Source: Homoserinimonas sp. OAct 916 (GTDB lineage Bacteria > Actinomycetota > Actinomycetes > Actinomycetales > Microbacteriaceae). From it: a DNA stretch of 64,000 nucleotides. Below the pieces are notes generated by a model. That model was given only the letters and a program-made list of their open reading frames with translations, did no database searches and had not been told where the DNA came from. The translations under genes and the position numbers were made by a program. Shown here one piece after another: positions 16,352-27,569 of this stretch (the first letter of the stretch is position 1; each line of letters opens with the position of its first letter). The DNA is taken from positions 1 through 64,000 of the forward strand of contig NZ_QJHB01000001.1 of assembly GCF_003260275.1 (NCBI RefSeq). Direction: 5' to 3'.

Positions 16352-16987
16352 ATGCCTCACAATCCGGATTCCGCCGCCCACGATTGGCGAACCGCGACCG
16401 GCGACGTCCTCGACTTGATCGCCGACATGCTCGGATCGCTCACCCCGGAGCGATGGGAATCTCCGAGCCTCGACGCCGGCTGGCGCATCAAGGACGTCGC
16501 CGGTCACATCGTGTGGCGGGTGGGAACACCAACGCGTCAGCTGTTGGCGAGCGGTTCGAAGGCGTATCTCGGCAAACATCTCAACCCGATGAAGGCCATC
16601 GACGACGTAAGCATCCTTACCGCACAGGCCAGCTACGGCGACCTCGTGCGCGACTTACGCCTCAGCGCCGAGGCCCATCGGTCGGGGCGCGGCCGCAAGA
16701 ACTTCGGCGAACTCGCGGAGGCCGTCGTGCACGGTTTCGACATGTCCAATGCGCTCGGATTCGACCTCAGTGTCAACCCGAGCTCGACCGAGGCGGTCGC
16801 GCGCAGCAGAATGAAACTCTCGCCGAAGAACGTCCGTTCGGTTCTGAAGAACCGAACCCTGGTGGCCACCGACGCCGGATGGCGCATCGGCAGGGGCGAC
16901 CAGTGGCCGGGCACGGCAGAGGCGATCGTGCTGTTCCTGTGCGGACGAAGGCCTCTAGCGGGCGGAACATTCGGGCCGGCTGAATAG
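16352..16987 (+). CDS. mycothiol-dependent maleylpyruvate isomerase / DinB-like family protein
   Basis: A 211-residue protein of the actinobacterial maleylpyruvate isomerase family (DinB-like four-helix bundle, TIGR03083 type). The metal-site His in VAGHIVWR near residue 52 and the second His in AEAVVHGFDM near 127 are spaced as in this family. Members use mycothiol for isomerisation or S-conjugation; most have no assigned substrate, and no aromatic degradation genes are nearby. It stands alone between the MFS pair and ribF, with which it converges. Confidence 0.75.
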   Translation: MPHNPDSAAHDWRTATGDVLDLIADMLGSLTPERWESPSLDAGWRIKDVAGHIVWRVGTPTRQLLASGSKAYLGKHLNPMKAIDDVSILTAQASYGDLVRDLRLSAEAHRSGRGRKNFGELAEAVVHGFDMSNALGFDLSVNPSSTEAVARSRMKLSPKNVRSVLKNRTLVATDAGWRIGRGDQWPGTAEAIVLFLCGRRPLAGGTFGPAE

Positions 16988-17068
16988 CCGGGATGATCAC
17001 TCGCTGAGCGCGAAAGGCAGACGAGAACCACACGCGATTCGCGCACGGTCTCGGGCCCCAACTTGGCG

Positions 17069-17998
17069 TCAGCTCAGAATGTGGCGTGCCCGCTCGACGT
17101 CGTCGCGCATCTGCAGCTTCAACGGCTCGATCCCGGCAAAGGCGACCATCGGGCGGATGCGCTCGACGAAGCACACGTCGACCACCCGGTCGTACAGGTC
17201 CGGGGTCTCGTCGAGAACATGGGCCTCGACCTGGCGCGGGGCGACACCGGCGAAGGTCGGGTTGCTGCCAACCGAGATCGCAGCCGGATACCGACGGTCA
17301 CCCGTGATCAGCCAGCCTGCATAGACGCCGTCGGCCGGAATCAACCCGTCGAGGTCGGCGGAGAGGTTCGCTGTCGGAAACCCCAGAGCCCGGCCCCTTT
17401 TGGCCCCGTGCACGACCATCCCGCGCACACACGGGGTGTGTTCGAGCAGTGCCCCGGCACCGGCAACGTCACCGTCGGCCATGAGCGAGCGGATCCACGT
17501 CGACGACACCCGGCGACCGTCGGTCGGGGTGACATCGTCGATGACGTGCACCTCGAAACCGTGGGTTTCCCCCAGGGTGCGCAACACGTCCACGTCGCCC
17601 GCCCCCTTGGCTCCGAAGCGGAAGTCGTGGCCCACCAGAACCGCCCCCGCGTGCAGGCAGTCGACGAGAATCTCTTCGACGAACTGTTCGGGGCTGAGCG
17701 CGGCGAATTCACGGGTGAACTCCATCAACAGGGTGACGTCGACGCCGGTTGAGGCGAGCAGCTCCAATTTCTGTTCCAGCCCGACCAGGGCTTCGGGGCA
17801 GCTCTCCGGGGCGAACAATGACAGCGGGTGGCGGTCGAAGGTCACCACGGCCGACAGCAGTCCCCGACCGGCAGCCACCTGTTCGAGCTGATTGATGACC
17901 TCGCGGTGACCGGCGTGCACCCCGTCGAACTTGCCGATGGTGACGGCAGTGCCGCCGAGGTCGGTGGGCACCTGGGTGATTCCCCGGAACAGTTCCAT
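17069..17998 (-). CDS. ribF: bifunctional riboflavin kinase / FAD synthetase
   Basis: Makes FMN and FAD from riboflavin and ATP. The N-terminal FAD synthetase domain has the nucleotidyltransferase motif GKFDGVHAGHREV (22-34), VTFDRHP, and the SSTWIRSLMADGDV motif near 168-181. The C-terminal riboflavin kinase domain (from about 185) has GRALGFPTANL (near 204-214) with the PTAN nucleotide and Mg site. Length of 309 residues is normal. The start overlaps the stop of the membrane-protein gene upstream by one base (TGATG), so it is translated in one unit with truB. Confidence 0.95.
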   Translation of the reverse strand: MELFRGITQVPTDLGGTAVTIGKFDGVHAGHREVINQLEQVAAGRGLLSAVVTFDRHPLSLFAPESCPEALVGLEQKLELLASTGVDVTLLMEFTREFAALSPEQFVEEILVDCLHAGAVLVGHDFRFGAKGAGDVDVLRTLGETHGFEVHVIDDVTPTDGRRVSSTWIRSLMADGDVAGAGALLEHTPCVRGMVVHGAKRGRALGFPTANLSADLDGLIPADGVYAGWLITGDRRYPAAISVGSNPTFAGVAPRQVEAHVLDETPDLYDRVVDVCFVERIRPMVAFAGIEPLKLQMRDDVERARHILS

Positions 17999-18510
17999 CA
18001 GGCGTCCCCGTGAGTCGGCGCAGTGGGAGTCGGCGCCGTATGGGTCGGCTCAGTGTGAGTCGGCTCAGTGTGGTTCGATTCAGGGCCTTCCGGCGGATTA
18101 CGGGACAGCCAGATCATTCCCAGCACCGGGATCACCAGTGGGATGAACAGGTATCCGCGCCCGAACATGCTCCACACCGTGTCATGCGGGAAGAGTCCAG
18201 GGTCGAGAAGGCTGAGCGTTCCGACCACCAACACGCCGAGCATCTCGAACGAGATGGTCGCCCAGGCCACCGTGTGCCAGATCCGCCCCGGCTGGGTGAG
18301 CGCGATCGTGGCGACGATGTAGACCACGGCGGCGAGCGCCGACAGCAGGTACGCCAGTGGCGCCTGGTCGAACTTGCCCACGATCTGCACGAACGAGCGT
18401 CCGGTCGCGGCCAGGGCGAGCACCCCGTAGACGGCGATCAGAACTCGGCCGATTCCTCGGACTCGGGGTCGACTTCGCGAAACGGCTCGGGGGCGCAAGA
18501 CTTCAATCAT
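17998..18510 (-). CDS. small actinobacterial membrane protein with Thr-His-Glu-Pro repeat tail
   Basis: A 170-residue protein with about four transmembrane helices (near 22-40, 52-72, 82-104, 122-140), typical of an unnamed conserved membrane family found next to truB/ribF in related actinobacteria. The function is unknown. The C-terminal tail (HTEPTHTEPTHTAPTPTAPTHGDA, partly) is encoded by a 15-bp tandem repeat and is probably recently expanded. GATAAT lies eight bases before the ATG, so the gene may have a nearly leaderless promoter of its own besides read-through from truB. Confidence 0.72.
   Translation of the reverse strand: MIEVLRPRAVSRSRPRVRGIGRVLIAVYGVLALAATGRSFVQIVGKFDQAPLAYLLSALAAVVYIVATIALTQPGRIWHTVAWATISFEMLGVLVVGTLSLLDPGLFPHDTVWSMFGRGYLFIPLVIPVLGMIWLSRNPPEGPESNHTEPTHTEPTHTAPTPTAPTHGDA
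18010..18072. repeat. 15-bp tandem repeat inside the 3' end of the membrane-protein gene
   Basis: Four imperfect units with period 15 (GAGTCGG or GGGTCGG at 18012, 18027, 18042 and 18057) encode repeated Pro-Thr-His-Thr-Glu/Ala pentapeptides at the protein C-terminus. As a multiple of three, the period keeps the frame. Confidence 0.75.
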
Positions 18511-18580
18511 CGCCTTCGATTATCGCAGAGCAGGCCGGGATCACGATCCACCCGGTCCCGGGTGGGGAACAGCGGACTGT

Positions 18581-18949
18581 TCATGCCCCCTGTACAAACC
18601 AGATCTGCCCCATCCGGTACAGCATGATCGCCACCGACAGGCAGGCGGCACCCAGAATCACGGTCGACCACCGGGTGCGCTCGATCAGCGCCCAGAAGCC
18701 CGTCCCCACCGGCAGGAGAACAGCCGAGATGAGATAGACGTAGAACTCAAGCAGGCTCCCGGTCGCCCGATTTCCGAACACCGGCGCCAGAACAGACACC
18801 ACCAGTTGGGCGAGCAGAAGGAGCCAGACCAGCGCGGTGGCGCCCATGGTGAGGTCGGTCGGTTTGCGGCCCATGAGACCGAGGATCACACAGAGCACAC
18901 CGGCCGCCGTGGCGATCGCGATCTGCGCGATCAGGAACCAGGCGATCAT
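18581..18949 (-). CDS. conserved four-helix membrane protein
   Basis: A 122-residue hydrophobic protein with four predicted membrane helices (about 3-24, 36-58, 66-88, 94-114), N-terminus MIAWFLIAQIAIATAAG. I recognise no catalytic motif. It overlaps the truB stop by one base (TGATG at 18949) and belongs to the same leftward unit truB - this gene - membrane protein - ribF, so it is probably made together with those enzymes. Similar small membrane proteins follow truB in other actinobacteria, without assigned function. Confidence 0.72.
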   Translation of the reverse strand: MIAWFLIAQIAIATAAGVLCVILGLMGRKPTDLTMGATALVWLLLLAQLVVSVLAPVFGNRATGSLLEFYVYLISAVLLPVGTGFWALIERTRWSTVILGAACLSVAIMLYRMGQIWFVQGA

Positions 18950-19926
18950 CAGCTCTCATCCTCCGGAAAATTGATCAGTGACCTGGCACTTTCGCCACGC
19001 AGTTGGACCAGACCGACGAGGCGCCCCGACGGCGACACAGCGGCGATCGGCGGGGTGAGACCGGCCAGGTCGGGACGGCTGAGTCGCTTGCCGTGGCCGA
19101 GGTCGATCGATTCGGATTCGGTGAGCTGAACGACCGGAAATAGCCGCCCGGCGGCGTCTGCCGGCTCGATCAGTCGGCCCGGAACATCCGGGGCCTCCAC
19201 CTCGTGTGCGTCATCGATGTGAAAGGGACCCACTCGAATGCGCCGCAACGCGGTCAGGTGCCCGCCGATCTGAAGTGCCCGGCCCAGGTCGCGAGCCAGT
19301 GCCCGAATATAGGTGCCGCTCGAGCAGACCACCCGCACGTCGAGATCAAGCCACAGGGTGCCGGACTCGTCATCTTCGATACGGGGCTCGCCGAGCAGTT
19401 CGAAGGTATGCACGGTCACGGGCCGGGCGTGCAGTTGCACGTCCTCGCCAGAACGTACCCGTGCGTACGCCCGTTTGCCGTCGACCTTGATGGCACTGAC
19501 CGAACTGGGCACCTGCTCGATCTGCCCGGTGAGCGCGTGCATCGCCTCATCGATCGCATCGCGGGTCACCAGCGGGGTGCCCTGGTCTGGTTCCGGATCC
19601 AGGAATTCGCCTTCGGCATCGTCGGTGGTGGTGGCGGCACCCAGCCGGATGGTGGCCGTGTACTCCTTGTCGGCGCCGACCAGGTAGGTGAGCAGCCTGG
19701 TCGAGGAGCCGACCCCGAGCACCAGAAGACCGGTCGCCATCGGGTCGAGCGTGCCAGCGTGCCCGACCTTACGGGTCTCGGCCAACCGGCGGGTCTTCGC
19801 GACGACGTCGTGGCTGGTCCAGCCGCCCGGCTTGTCGACGAGAAGGATCCCGCTCGTGCGGCCGGCACCGCGCCCGGCCCGGTCGGTTGCACCGGTTTCA
19901 GCCGGTCCGTCAGTGCTCGCTGTCAT
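18949..19926 (-). CDS. truB: tRNA pseudouridine-55 synthase
   Basis: Isomerises U55 in the T-loop of tRNAs. Catalytic Asp lies in GHAGTLDPMATGLLVLG (about residues 55-71), with KPGGWTSHDVV upstream and the YTATIRLGAATTTDDAEG segment typical of TruB. The C-terminal portion carries SSGTYIRALARDLG and the small PUA-like end. Start is the ATG at 19926, behind TGATACCAT, which may act as a near-leaderless promoter. Usually truB follows rbfA; here three unrelated genes stand between them. Confidence 0.95.
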   Translation of the reverse strand: MTASTDGPAETGATDRAGRGAGRTSGILLVDKPGGWTSHDVVAKTRRLAETRKVGHAGTLDPMATGLLVLGVGSSTRLLTYLVGADKEYTATIRLGAATTTDDAEGEFLDPEPDQGTPLVTRDAIDEAMHALTGQIEQVPSSVSAIKVDGKRAYARVRSGEDVQLHARPVTVHTFELLGEPRIEDDESGTLWLDLDVRVVCSSGTYIRALARDLGRALQIGGHLTALRRIRVGPFHIDDAHEVEAPDVPGRLIEPADAAGRLFPVVQLTESESIDLGHGKRLSRPDLAGLTPPIAAVSPSGRLVGLVQLRGESARSLINFPEDES

Positions 19927-19973
19927 CAGTGCGATGGTATCAGTGCGATGGGCAGACGCGGACGAGCACCGCC

Positions 19974-19985
19974 TAGGCTGGGTGC
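19974..19985 (+). promoter_or_regulatory. leaderless promoter of the ketopantoate reductase-like gene
   Basis: TAGGCT (19974-19979) precedes ATG 19986 by six bases, with no Shine-Dalgarno. Confidence 0.5.
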
Positions 19986-20996
19986 ATGCGAATAGGGGTC
20001 ATCGGTACCGGTGCCGTCGGGGGTACGATCGCTGCGCTCCTTGACCGTGCGGGGTGCCAGGTCGAGGTCACGGCGCGAGGAGAGCACCTGGCCGCCATCC
20101 GCGAGCGCGGCCTGACGCTTGCCGGCGCGTGGGGCGACCATGTGGCCAGGCCGCTCGCCGGCGAAACCCTCAGCCGGCAACCCGACATCGCGTTCATCTG
20201 CACCAAGGCGCAGGACGCCCCGGAGGCGATCCGGGCGAACCAACAGATGCTCACCGGCATTCCGGTGGTGATCGCGCAGAACGGCTTGGTCGGCGTCGAC
20301 GAGGCGAGCCGCCTGCTGCCCGGCTCCGAGTGCATCGGCCTGCTGGCGCTCTATGCCGCCCAATTCCTGGCCCCGGGAACCATAACGGTCACGGCTCCCG
20401 GCCCCAGCTACGTCGGTGTGGGCGGTGGTGCGGTGACTGAATCCGTGCGCCACGTCGCCAGAACCCTGAACACCGCGATGCCGACGGTGGCCACGGACAA
20501 CTTCGTCGGCACCCAGTGGACGAAGCTGATCGTCAACCAGGTCAATGCGATGCCCGCCATCACCGGGATGAGTGCGCAGGAAACCATCGCCGACCGCAGG
20601 CTCCGACGTCTGATCACCCTCAGCATGCGTGAAGCGGCCAGGGTTGGCTTTGCCTCAGGTGTGACGTTCGGAACCCTGAAGCCGCTCGACAACGGGTTGC
20701 TTCGGGTGTTCGCTGCCGTGCCGGTCTGGGTGGGGCAGGCGCTGCCTTGGCTCATGGCGCGCCGGATGGGCACAGTGCCCAACCAGGGATCGACCCTGCA
20801 AAGCATCCGCCGCGGCCGGTCGACCGAGATCGACTACCTGAACGGCGCCGTCGTCGATGCCGCCGAGGCGGCCGGAGTGCCCGCCCCGGTCAACGCCGCC
20901 TTTGTCGCTCTCGTGCACCGGGTCGAGCGTGACGGAGCGTTCCTCACCCCCGCCGAGGTGCTCGCTGCCGTGCCCAGGGATTCCAACCGCGAATGA
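19986..20996 (+). CDS. 2-dehydropantoate 2-reductase (ketopantoate reductase) family protein
   Basis: NADPH-dependent reductase family that makes pantoate for coenzyme A. Rossmann motif GTGAVGG (7-13), the ICTKAQD strand with the substrate-site Lys region near 72-78, QNGL near 97-100, and the C-terminal helical domain with KLIVNQVNAMPAITG near 179-193, matching PanE/ApbA proteins. At 336 residues it is slightly long for the family. No other pantothenate genes are nearby, and several PanE-like proteins reduce other 2-oxo acids, so I do not give the symbol panE. Confidence 0.82.
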   Translation: MRIGVIGTGAVGGTIAALLDRAGCQVEVTARGEHLAAIRERGLTLAGAWGDHVARPLAGETLSRQPDIAFICTKAQDAPEAIRANQQMLTGIPVVIAQNGLVGVDEASRLLPGSECIGLLALYAAQFLAPGTITVTAPGPSYVGVGGGAVTESVRHVARTLNTAMPTVATDNFVGTQWTKLIVNQVNAMPAITGMSAQETIADRRLRRLITLSMREAARVGFASGVTFGTLKPLDNGLLRVFAAVPVWVGQALPWLMARRMGTVPNQGSTLQSIRRGRSTEIDYLNGAVVDAAEAAGVPAPVNAAFVALVHRVERDGAFLTPAEVLAAVPRDSNRE

Positions 20997-21001
20997 CGAC
21001 C

Positions 21002-21679
21002 TCAGCAAGTGTCGGCGAAGACGCGCCGCGGATGTCTGGGGTCGGAGTTGTCGATCAGCGCCATCGCCGCCGCCTCCGGCGACGACTCGGCGACGTACAG
21101 TTCCTGTGCTTCGCGCAGGGCAGCATTGCTGACGGCGGCGGGAGCGGAGCCATCCCCGGGAGAGGCTGCGTCGAGACGGGCGAAGGCGACCTCGTCGGGA
21201 ACCTGCAGAAGCAACGAATAGTGCCAGAGCCCGCGCATCTCCGGTCGGTTCAGGAAGACACCGTCGACGATGAGGACCGCGTCCGGCGGGCCGGACTCCC
21301 AGGTGGGTTCGAAGCCGGTGTTGCTCATCCGATCGAATCCGGCGGTGACGAAACCCGTGCTGCCGCCCATTCGGTAGGGGTCGATGAGCACGCGGCGCAA
21401 CAACGAATAGTCGATCGTGTCGTGATAGTAACTGGCGCCGGTGTCGCGGCCGTGACCGTCTCGCTCGCTCCAGGTCCGGTAGAAGTCGTTGATCGACGCA
21501 CGGAAGGCCGCATGCCCGAAGAAGCGGAACAGTTCGGCAAGATCGTCGGCGAACTGCTTCGTGCCCGAGCCGTCTGCACCGTCGACGGCGATCAGGGTGC
21601 GGCCGTGACCGTAGTTGTGCAGGATCTCGCTGGCGAGTGCCCTGACGAGGTCGCGCCGCGGTCCGGGTGCAAGGTTCAT
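21002..21679 (-). CDS. uridine kinase-like P-loop protein with altered Walker A
   Basis: A 225-residue P-loop protein resembling uridine/phosphoribulokinase-type enzymes: nucleotide-binding strand TLIAVDGADGSGT, an Asp-containing strand SINDFYRTW, and VLIVDGVFLNRPE as the second phosphate-site strand. In the loop, Lys41 is one position later than in GxxGxGK(S/T): residues 34-42 read GADGSGTKQ. The activity may be changed. It faces the ketopantoate reductase-like gene with five bases between the stops. Leaderless start: TAGGCT (21686-21691) lies six bases before the ATG. Confidence 0.7.
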   Translation of the reverse strand: MNLAPGPRRDLVRALASEILHNYGHGRTLIAVDGADGSGTKQFADDLAELFRFFGHAAFRASINDFYRTWSERDGHGRDTGASYYHDTIDYSLLRRVLIDPYRMGGSTGFVTAGFDRMSNTGFEPTWESGPPDAVLIVDGVFLNRPEMRGLWHYSLLLQVPDEVAFARLDAASPGDGSAPAAVSNAALREAQELYVAESSPEAAAMALIDNSDPRHPRRVFADTC

Positions 21680-21729
21680 ACCCCAAGCCTAGGCCGCTCA
21701 CGTCACCACCAGTCGTCCGTGCCGGCATC

Positions 21730-22644
21730 ATGACGGCTGAATCCCCTCCGGCGCGTGACCTGGCCAGTGACGTGCGTGCGTGGTACCGCCAGAACAAACG
21801 CGACCTCCCCTGGCGGCGTCAAGGCTTCACCGCCTGGGGAACCCTGGTCAGCGAGTTCATGCTTCAGCAGACCCCGGTGGTGCGTGTCGTGCCGAGGCTC
21901 GAACAGTGGCTCGAACGCTGGCCCACCCCCGCCGATCTTGCCCGGGAGTCGCCGGGCGAGGCAGTGCGGGCGTGGGAGTCGCTCGGATACCCGAGGCGCG
22001 CCCTGTGGTTGCACGCCGCCGCGGTCACGATCACAAAGCAGCACGGTGGCGTGGTGCCACGCGATGTGCATGACCTGCTCGCGCTGCCGGGGGTCGGCGA
22101 CTACACCGCCCGCGCGGTCGCCGTCTTCGCCTATGGCGAGCGGCACCCGGTTGTCGACACCAACATCCGCCGCGTGATCGCTCGGGCGATCGCCGGGGTC
22201 GAGCATCCGTCGCCGCCGTCGGCGATCCGAGATCTCACGGCGATGACCGCACTGCTGCCGGAATCCGATGCCGAAGCCGCAGAGTTCAACGCTGCGATGA
22301 TGGAGCTCGGCGCCGTGGTGTGCCGCGCGTCGAGCCCCCGGTGCGAGGTGTGCCCCATCCGCGCGCACTGCGCGTGGCGGGGCGCGGGCTACCCGGCGTT
22401 CACCGGCACCCGCCGCGCTGTCCAGAAGAAGTACGCGGGCAGCGACCGGCAGGTGCGCGGCTTGATTCTCGCGCTGCTTCGCGAGGAGCATGCAGCAACA
22501 GGCCGCGAGTCAATCGACGCCCTCTGGCCGGATGCGGCCCAGTTGGAACGCGCGCTGAAGGGCCTTCTCGCCGACGGTCTGGCCGCCGAACCGACGCCCG
22601 GCCGTTTCACCCTGCCCGGGCATGATCACGCACCACAGCCGTGA
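21730..22644 (+). CDS. mutY: A/G-specific adenine glycosylase
   Basis: Removes adenine mispaired with 8-oxoguanine. Catalytic Glu42 in SEFMLQQTPV, helix-hairpin-helix LPGVGDYTARAV (119-130), catalytic Asp143 in VVDTNIRRV, and the [4Fe-4S] ligands Cys198-x6-Cys205-x2-Cys208-x5-Cys214. After the cluster only about 90 residues follow, with a short winged-helix-like end instead of the full NUDIX-like 8-oxoG-recognition domain of E. coli MutY; short forms of this kind occur in actinobacteria. The ATG at 21730 was chosen by alignment to family N-termini; no clear ribosome binding site is present. Confidence 0.92.
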   Translation: MTAESPPARDLASDVRAWYRQNKRDLPWRRQGFTAWGTLVSEFMLQQTPVVRVVPRLEQWLERWPTPADLARESPGEAVRAWESLGYPRRALWLHAAAVTITKQHGGVVPRDVHDLLALPGVGDYTARAVAVFAYGERHPVVDTNIRRVIARAIAGVEHPSPPSAIRDLTAMTALLPESDAEAAEFNAAMMELGAVVCRASSPRCEVCPIRAHCAWRGAGYPAFTGTRRAVQKKYAGSDRQVRGLILALLREEHAATGRESIDALWPDAAQLERALKGLLADGLAAEPTPGRFTLPGHDHAPQP

Positions 22645-22711
22645 GGTCCTCCAAATGGCTCTTCCACCATCAGGAACCGCGCTCTGGCGCCCCTCACCCC
22701 ACCGATGCCGA

Positions 22712-23146
22712 CTACTCGACGTCGGCCTCGCGCGGCTTCACATAGGGGTCGGCGTCGCCCGCATAGCTGGCACCGGTGGCCAGCTGTTCCACCGCGGAGT
22801 CCTGGTTGCGTGCCTTCTCGAGCAGTTCCTCCAGGTGCGCTGCAGTCTCGGGGATCGCGTCGAGGATGAACTCCAGCGTCGGGGTGAGCCTGGAGGTGAT
22901 GTTCTTGCCCACCTCCGTGCGCAGCAGGCCGGTCGCCGATTTCAGGGCGGCCGCCGAATCTGCACGCTCCTCCTCGGTGCCGTACACCGTGAAGAAGACG
23001 GAGGCGTGCTGCAGGTCGCCGGTCACCTTGACGTCGGTGATCGTCACAAAGCCGAGCCTCGGGTCACGAAGACCCTTCTCCAGCCGCTTGGCGATGATCA
23101 CCTTGATGCGATCGGCCAGCTTTCTGGCGCGTGCCGGATCAGCCAT
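22712..23146 (-). CDS. rbfA: 30S ribosome-binding factor A
   Basis: Ribosome assembly factor that helps mature the 16S 5' end and allows growth in the cold. A 144-residue KH-like protein: ARKLADRIKVIIAKRLEKGLRDPRLGFVTITDVKVTGDL is the diagnostic N-terminal half, followed by ASVFFTVYG and the ITSRLTPTLEFILD strand; the acidic tail extends past residue 115. ATG 23146 has GAGGAG at suitable distance, preferred over the TTG two codons earlier. It follows infB after a structured spacer of 134 bases. Confidence 0.95.
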   Translation of the reverse strand: MADPARARKLADRIKVIIAKRLEKGLRDPRLGFVTITDVKVTGDLQHASVFFTVYGTEEERADSAAALKSATGLLRTEVGKNITSRLTPTLEFILDAIPETAAHLEELLEKARNQDSAVEQLATGASYAGDADPYVKPREADVE

Positions 23147-23195
23147 GGTCAACTCCTCAACCTTCTTCTCACTGGGCGTTCCGTCGATCCTGCGT

Positions 23196-23258
23196 CAGAC
23201 GGGGTATCCGGAGAGGCACTGCGGGGCAGATGCCCCGTCTGTGCCCATCCGGATACCC
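23196..23258 (-). promoter_or_regulatory. mutually exclusive inverted repeats between infB and rbfA
   Basis: Three perfect inverted repeats are nested: GGGTATCCGGA (23202-23212) with TCCGGATACCC (23248-23258), CAGACGGGG (23196-23204) with CCCCGTCTG (23233-23241), and CGGGGCA/TGCCCCG (23222-23228 / 23231-23237). The first two share the bases GGG, so the RNA can form one or the other, not both, and the second excludes the inner hairpin too. This resembles a switch between two folds ahead of rbfA. No T-run follows, so it is not a classical terminator. Function unknown. Confidence 0.55.
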
Positions 23259-23280
23259 GCATCCGAAACGCCACGATCAA

Positions 23281-26091
<2,811 letters not shown>

Positions 26092-26201
26092 AATTCTCCT
26101 GTCTGGGCCTGCGCCCGGACAGGGGCAGACCATTAGTCAATCAACGGGACTCATTTCGAGCCGTTCATTAGTTGTCGCTCATGGTGTGTTCACTTCGCCA
26201 T

Positions 26202-26489
26202 TCAGCCTGTTCTTGTTTGATCGGATGCCCCGGGGTGGGAATCCAACGTGGTCAGAAAGCGCGCCATACTCGTGCCCGGGACCGCATCGAGCCGTTTGAG
26301 CGCCCGGCCGAAGGCCCGACGGTCAATCGCCCGAACAAAACATCCACGGTTCGGATGCACCCACGCACCTCGCCCGGGTTTCGTGGCGGTCTCATCGACC
26401 ACCAGCTCGAAATCCTGGGCGACAACCCTCACGAGTGAGGGCTTGTCGGCACGCGTGCGGCAACCGACGCACGTTCTGACGGGATCCAT
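26202..26489 (-). CDS. ylxR: YlxR (DUF448) family nucleic-acid-binding protein
   Basis: A 95-residue basic protein. The conserved RTCVGCRTRADKPSLVRVV N-terminus and GRGAWVHPNRGCFVRAIDRRAFGRAL centre identify the YlxR/DUF448 family, always found between nusA and infB. It is thought to bind RNA or DNA and has been linked with RNase P or with nucleoid/transcription functions. Start ATG 26489, with AAGGGG upstream; the spacing to nusA is 75 bases and to infB 110 bases. Confidence 0.92.
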   Translation of the reverse strand: MDPVRTCVGCRTRADKPSLVRVVAQDFELVVDETATKPGRGAWVHPNRGCFVRAIDRRAFGRALKRLDAVPGTSMARFLTTLDSHPGASDQTRTG

Positions 26490-26564
26490 ACTACGCCCCT
26501 TGCGCTTCGATACCGAACCTGGTGGGTCTGTGCAGGCGGTCCGGCCCAGTGAGGATGGCTGGGA

Positions 26565-27569
26565 TCAGTCCTCGTCAAGAATACTGTCGGGCTGGATGTC
26601 GATCTTCGCGCCCGTCAGCTTCGCGGCAAGGCGTGCGTTCTGCCCCTCCTTGCCGATCGCCAGCGAGAGCTGGTAATCGGGAACGAGCGCGCGCACCGCT
26701 TTCATCGACTCGTCGATCACGAACGCACTGGTCACCTTGGCGGGCGACAATGCGCTGGCGACGAACGTGGCCAGGTCTGCCGAATAGTCGACGATGTCGA
26801 TCTTCTCGTTGTTCAGTTCAGCAGTCACGGCGCGCACACGCTGCCCCATTTCACCGATGCAGGCTCCCTTCGCATTGACGCCCGGTTCGGTGGCCCGAAC
26901 CGCTATCTTGGTGCGATGCCCGGCCTCACGGGCGAGCGAGACGATCTCCACCACTCCACTGGCGATCTCTGGGACCTCCAGCGCGAAGAGTTTGCGAACG
27001 AGCGACGGATGCGTGCGGCTGACCGTGATCGACGGCCCCTTCAGCCCCTTGGTGACCGCGGTCACATACACCCGGATCCGACTGCCGTGCGTGTAATCCT
27101 CGCCCGGGACCTGTTCCTCCGGGGGCAGGATGCCTTCCACGGTTCCGAGGTCGACGTGGATCATCCGCGGGTTCGGGCCCTGTTGGATCACGCCCGCGAC
27201 GATGTCGCCCTCACGCCCACGGAACTCGCCGAACACGGCGTCATCGGCCAGGTCTCGCAGACGCTGGTTGATCACCTGCTTGGCTGCAAACGCGGCCACG
27301 CGGCCGAAGTCGCTCGGACTGGTCTCGGCCTCGCCGATCACCTCACCGTTTTCATCGTGCTCGGGAACGAACACCTGCACGTGGCCGGTCTTGCGGTCGA
27401 GGTGCACACGCGCATGAGGCGCTTCGTCGGCATCCGCCTTGTGCTCCAGATGACCGGTGTGTTTCAGGTACGCGGTCAGGATGGCGGATTCGATGATCCC
27501 CACCAATTCCTCAAAGGGAATCTCACGTTCGCGCTCGAGCAGTCGCAGCACGCTGAGGTCGATATCCAC
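26565..27569 (-). CDS. nusA: transcription termination/antitermination factor NusA
   Basis: RNA-polymerase-binding factor for pausing, termination and rRNA antitermination. A 334-residue actinobacterial-type NusA: N-terminal polymerase-binding domain (1-110), S1 domain (GDIVAGVIQQG...GTVEGILPPEEQ, about 115-190), then two KH domains (SRTHPSLVRKLFALEVPEI...; ACIGEMGQRVRAVTAELNNEKIDIV; LSLAIGKEGQNARLAAKLTGAKIDI). The C-terminal acidic repeats of E. coli NusA are absent, as usual here. The GTG start has AAAGGAGG upstream. rimP, normally just upstream, is missing. Confidence 0.97.
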   Translation of the reverse strand: MDIDLSVLRLLEREREIPFEELVGIIESAILTAYLKHTGHLEHKADADEAPHARVHLDRKTGHVQVFVPEHDENGEVIGEAETSPSDFGRVAAFAAKQVINQRLRDLADDAVFGEFRGREGDIVAGVIQQGPNPRMIHVDLGTVEGILPPEEQVPGEDYTHGSRIRVYVTAVTKGLKGPSITVSRTHPSLVRKLFALEVPEIASGVVEIVSLAREAGHRTKIAVRATEPGVNAKGACIGEMGQRVRAVTAELNNEKIDIVDYSADLATFVASALSPAKVTSAFVIDESMKAVRALVPDYQLSLAIGKEGQNARLAAKLTGAKIDIQPDSILDED

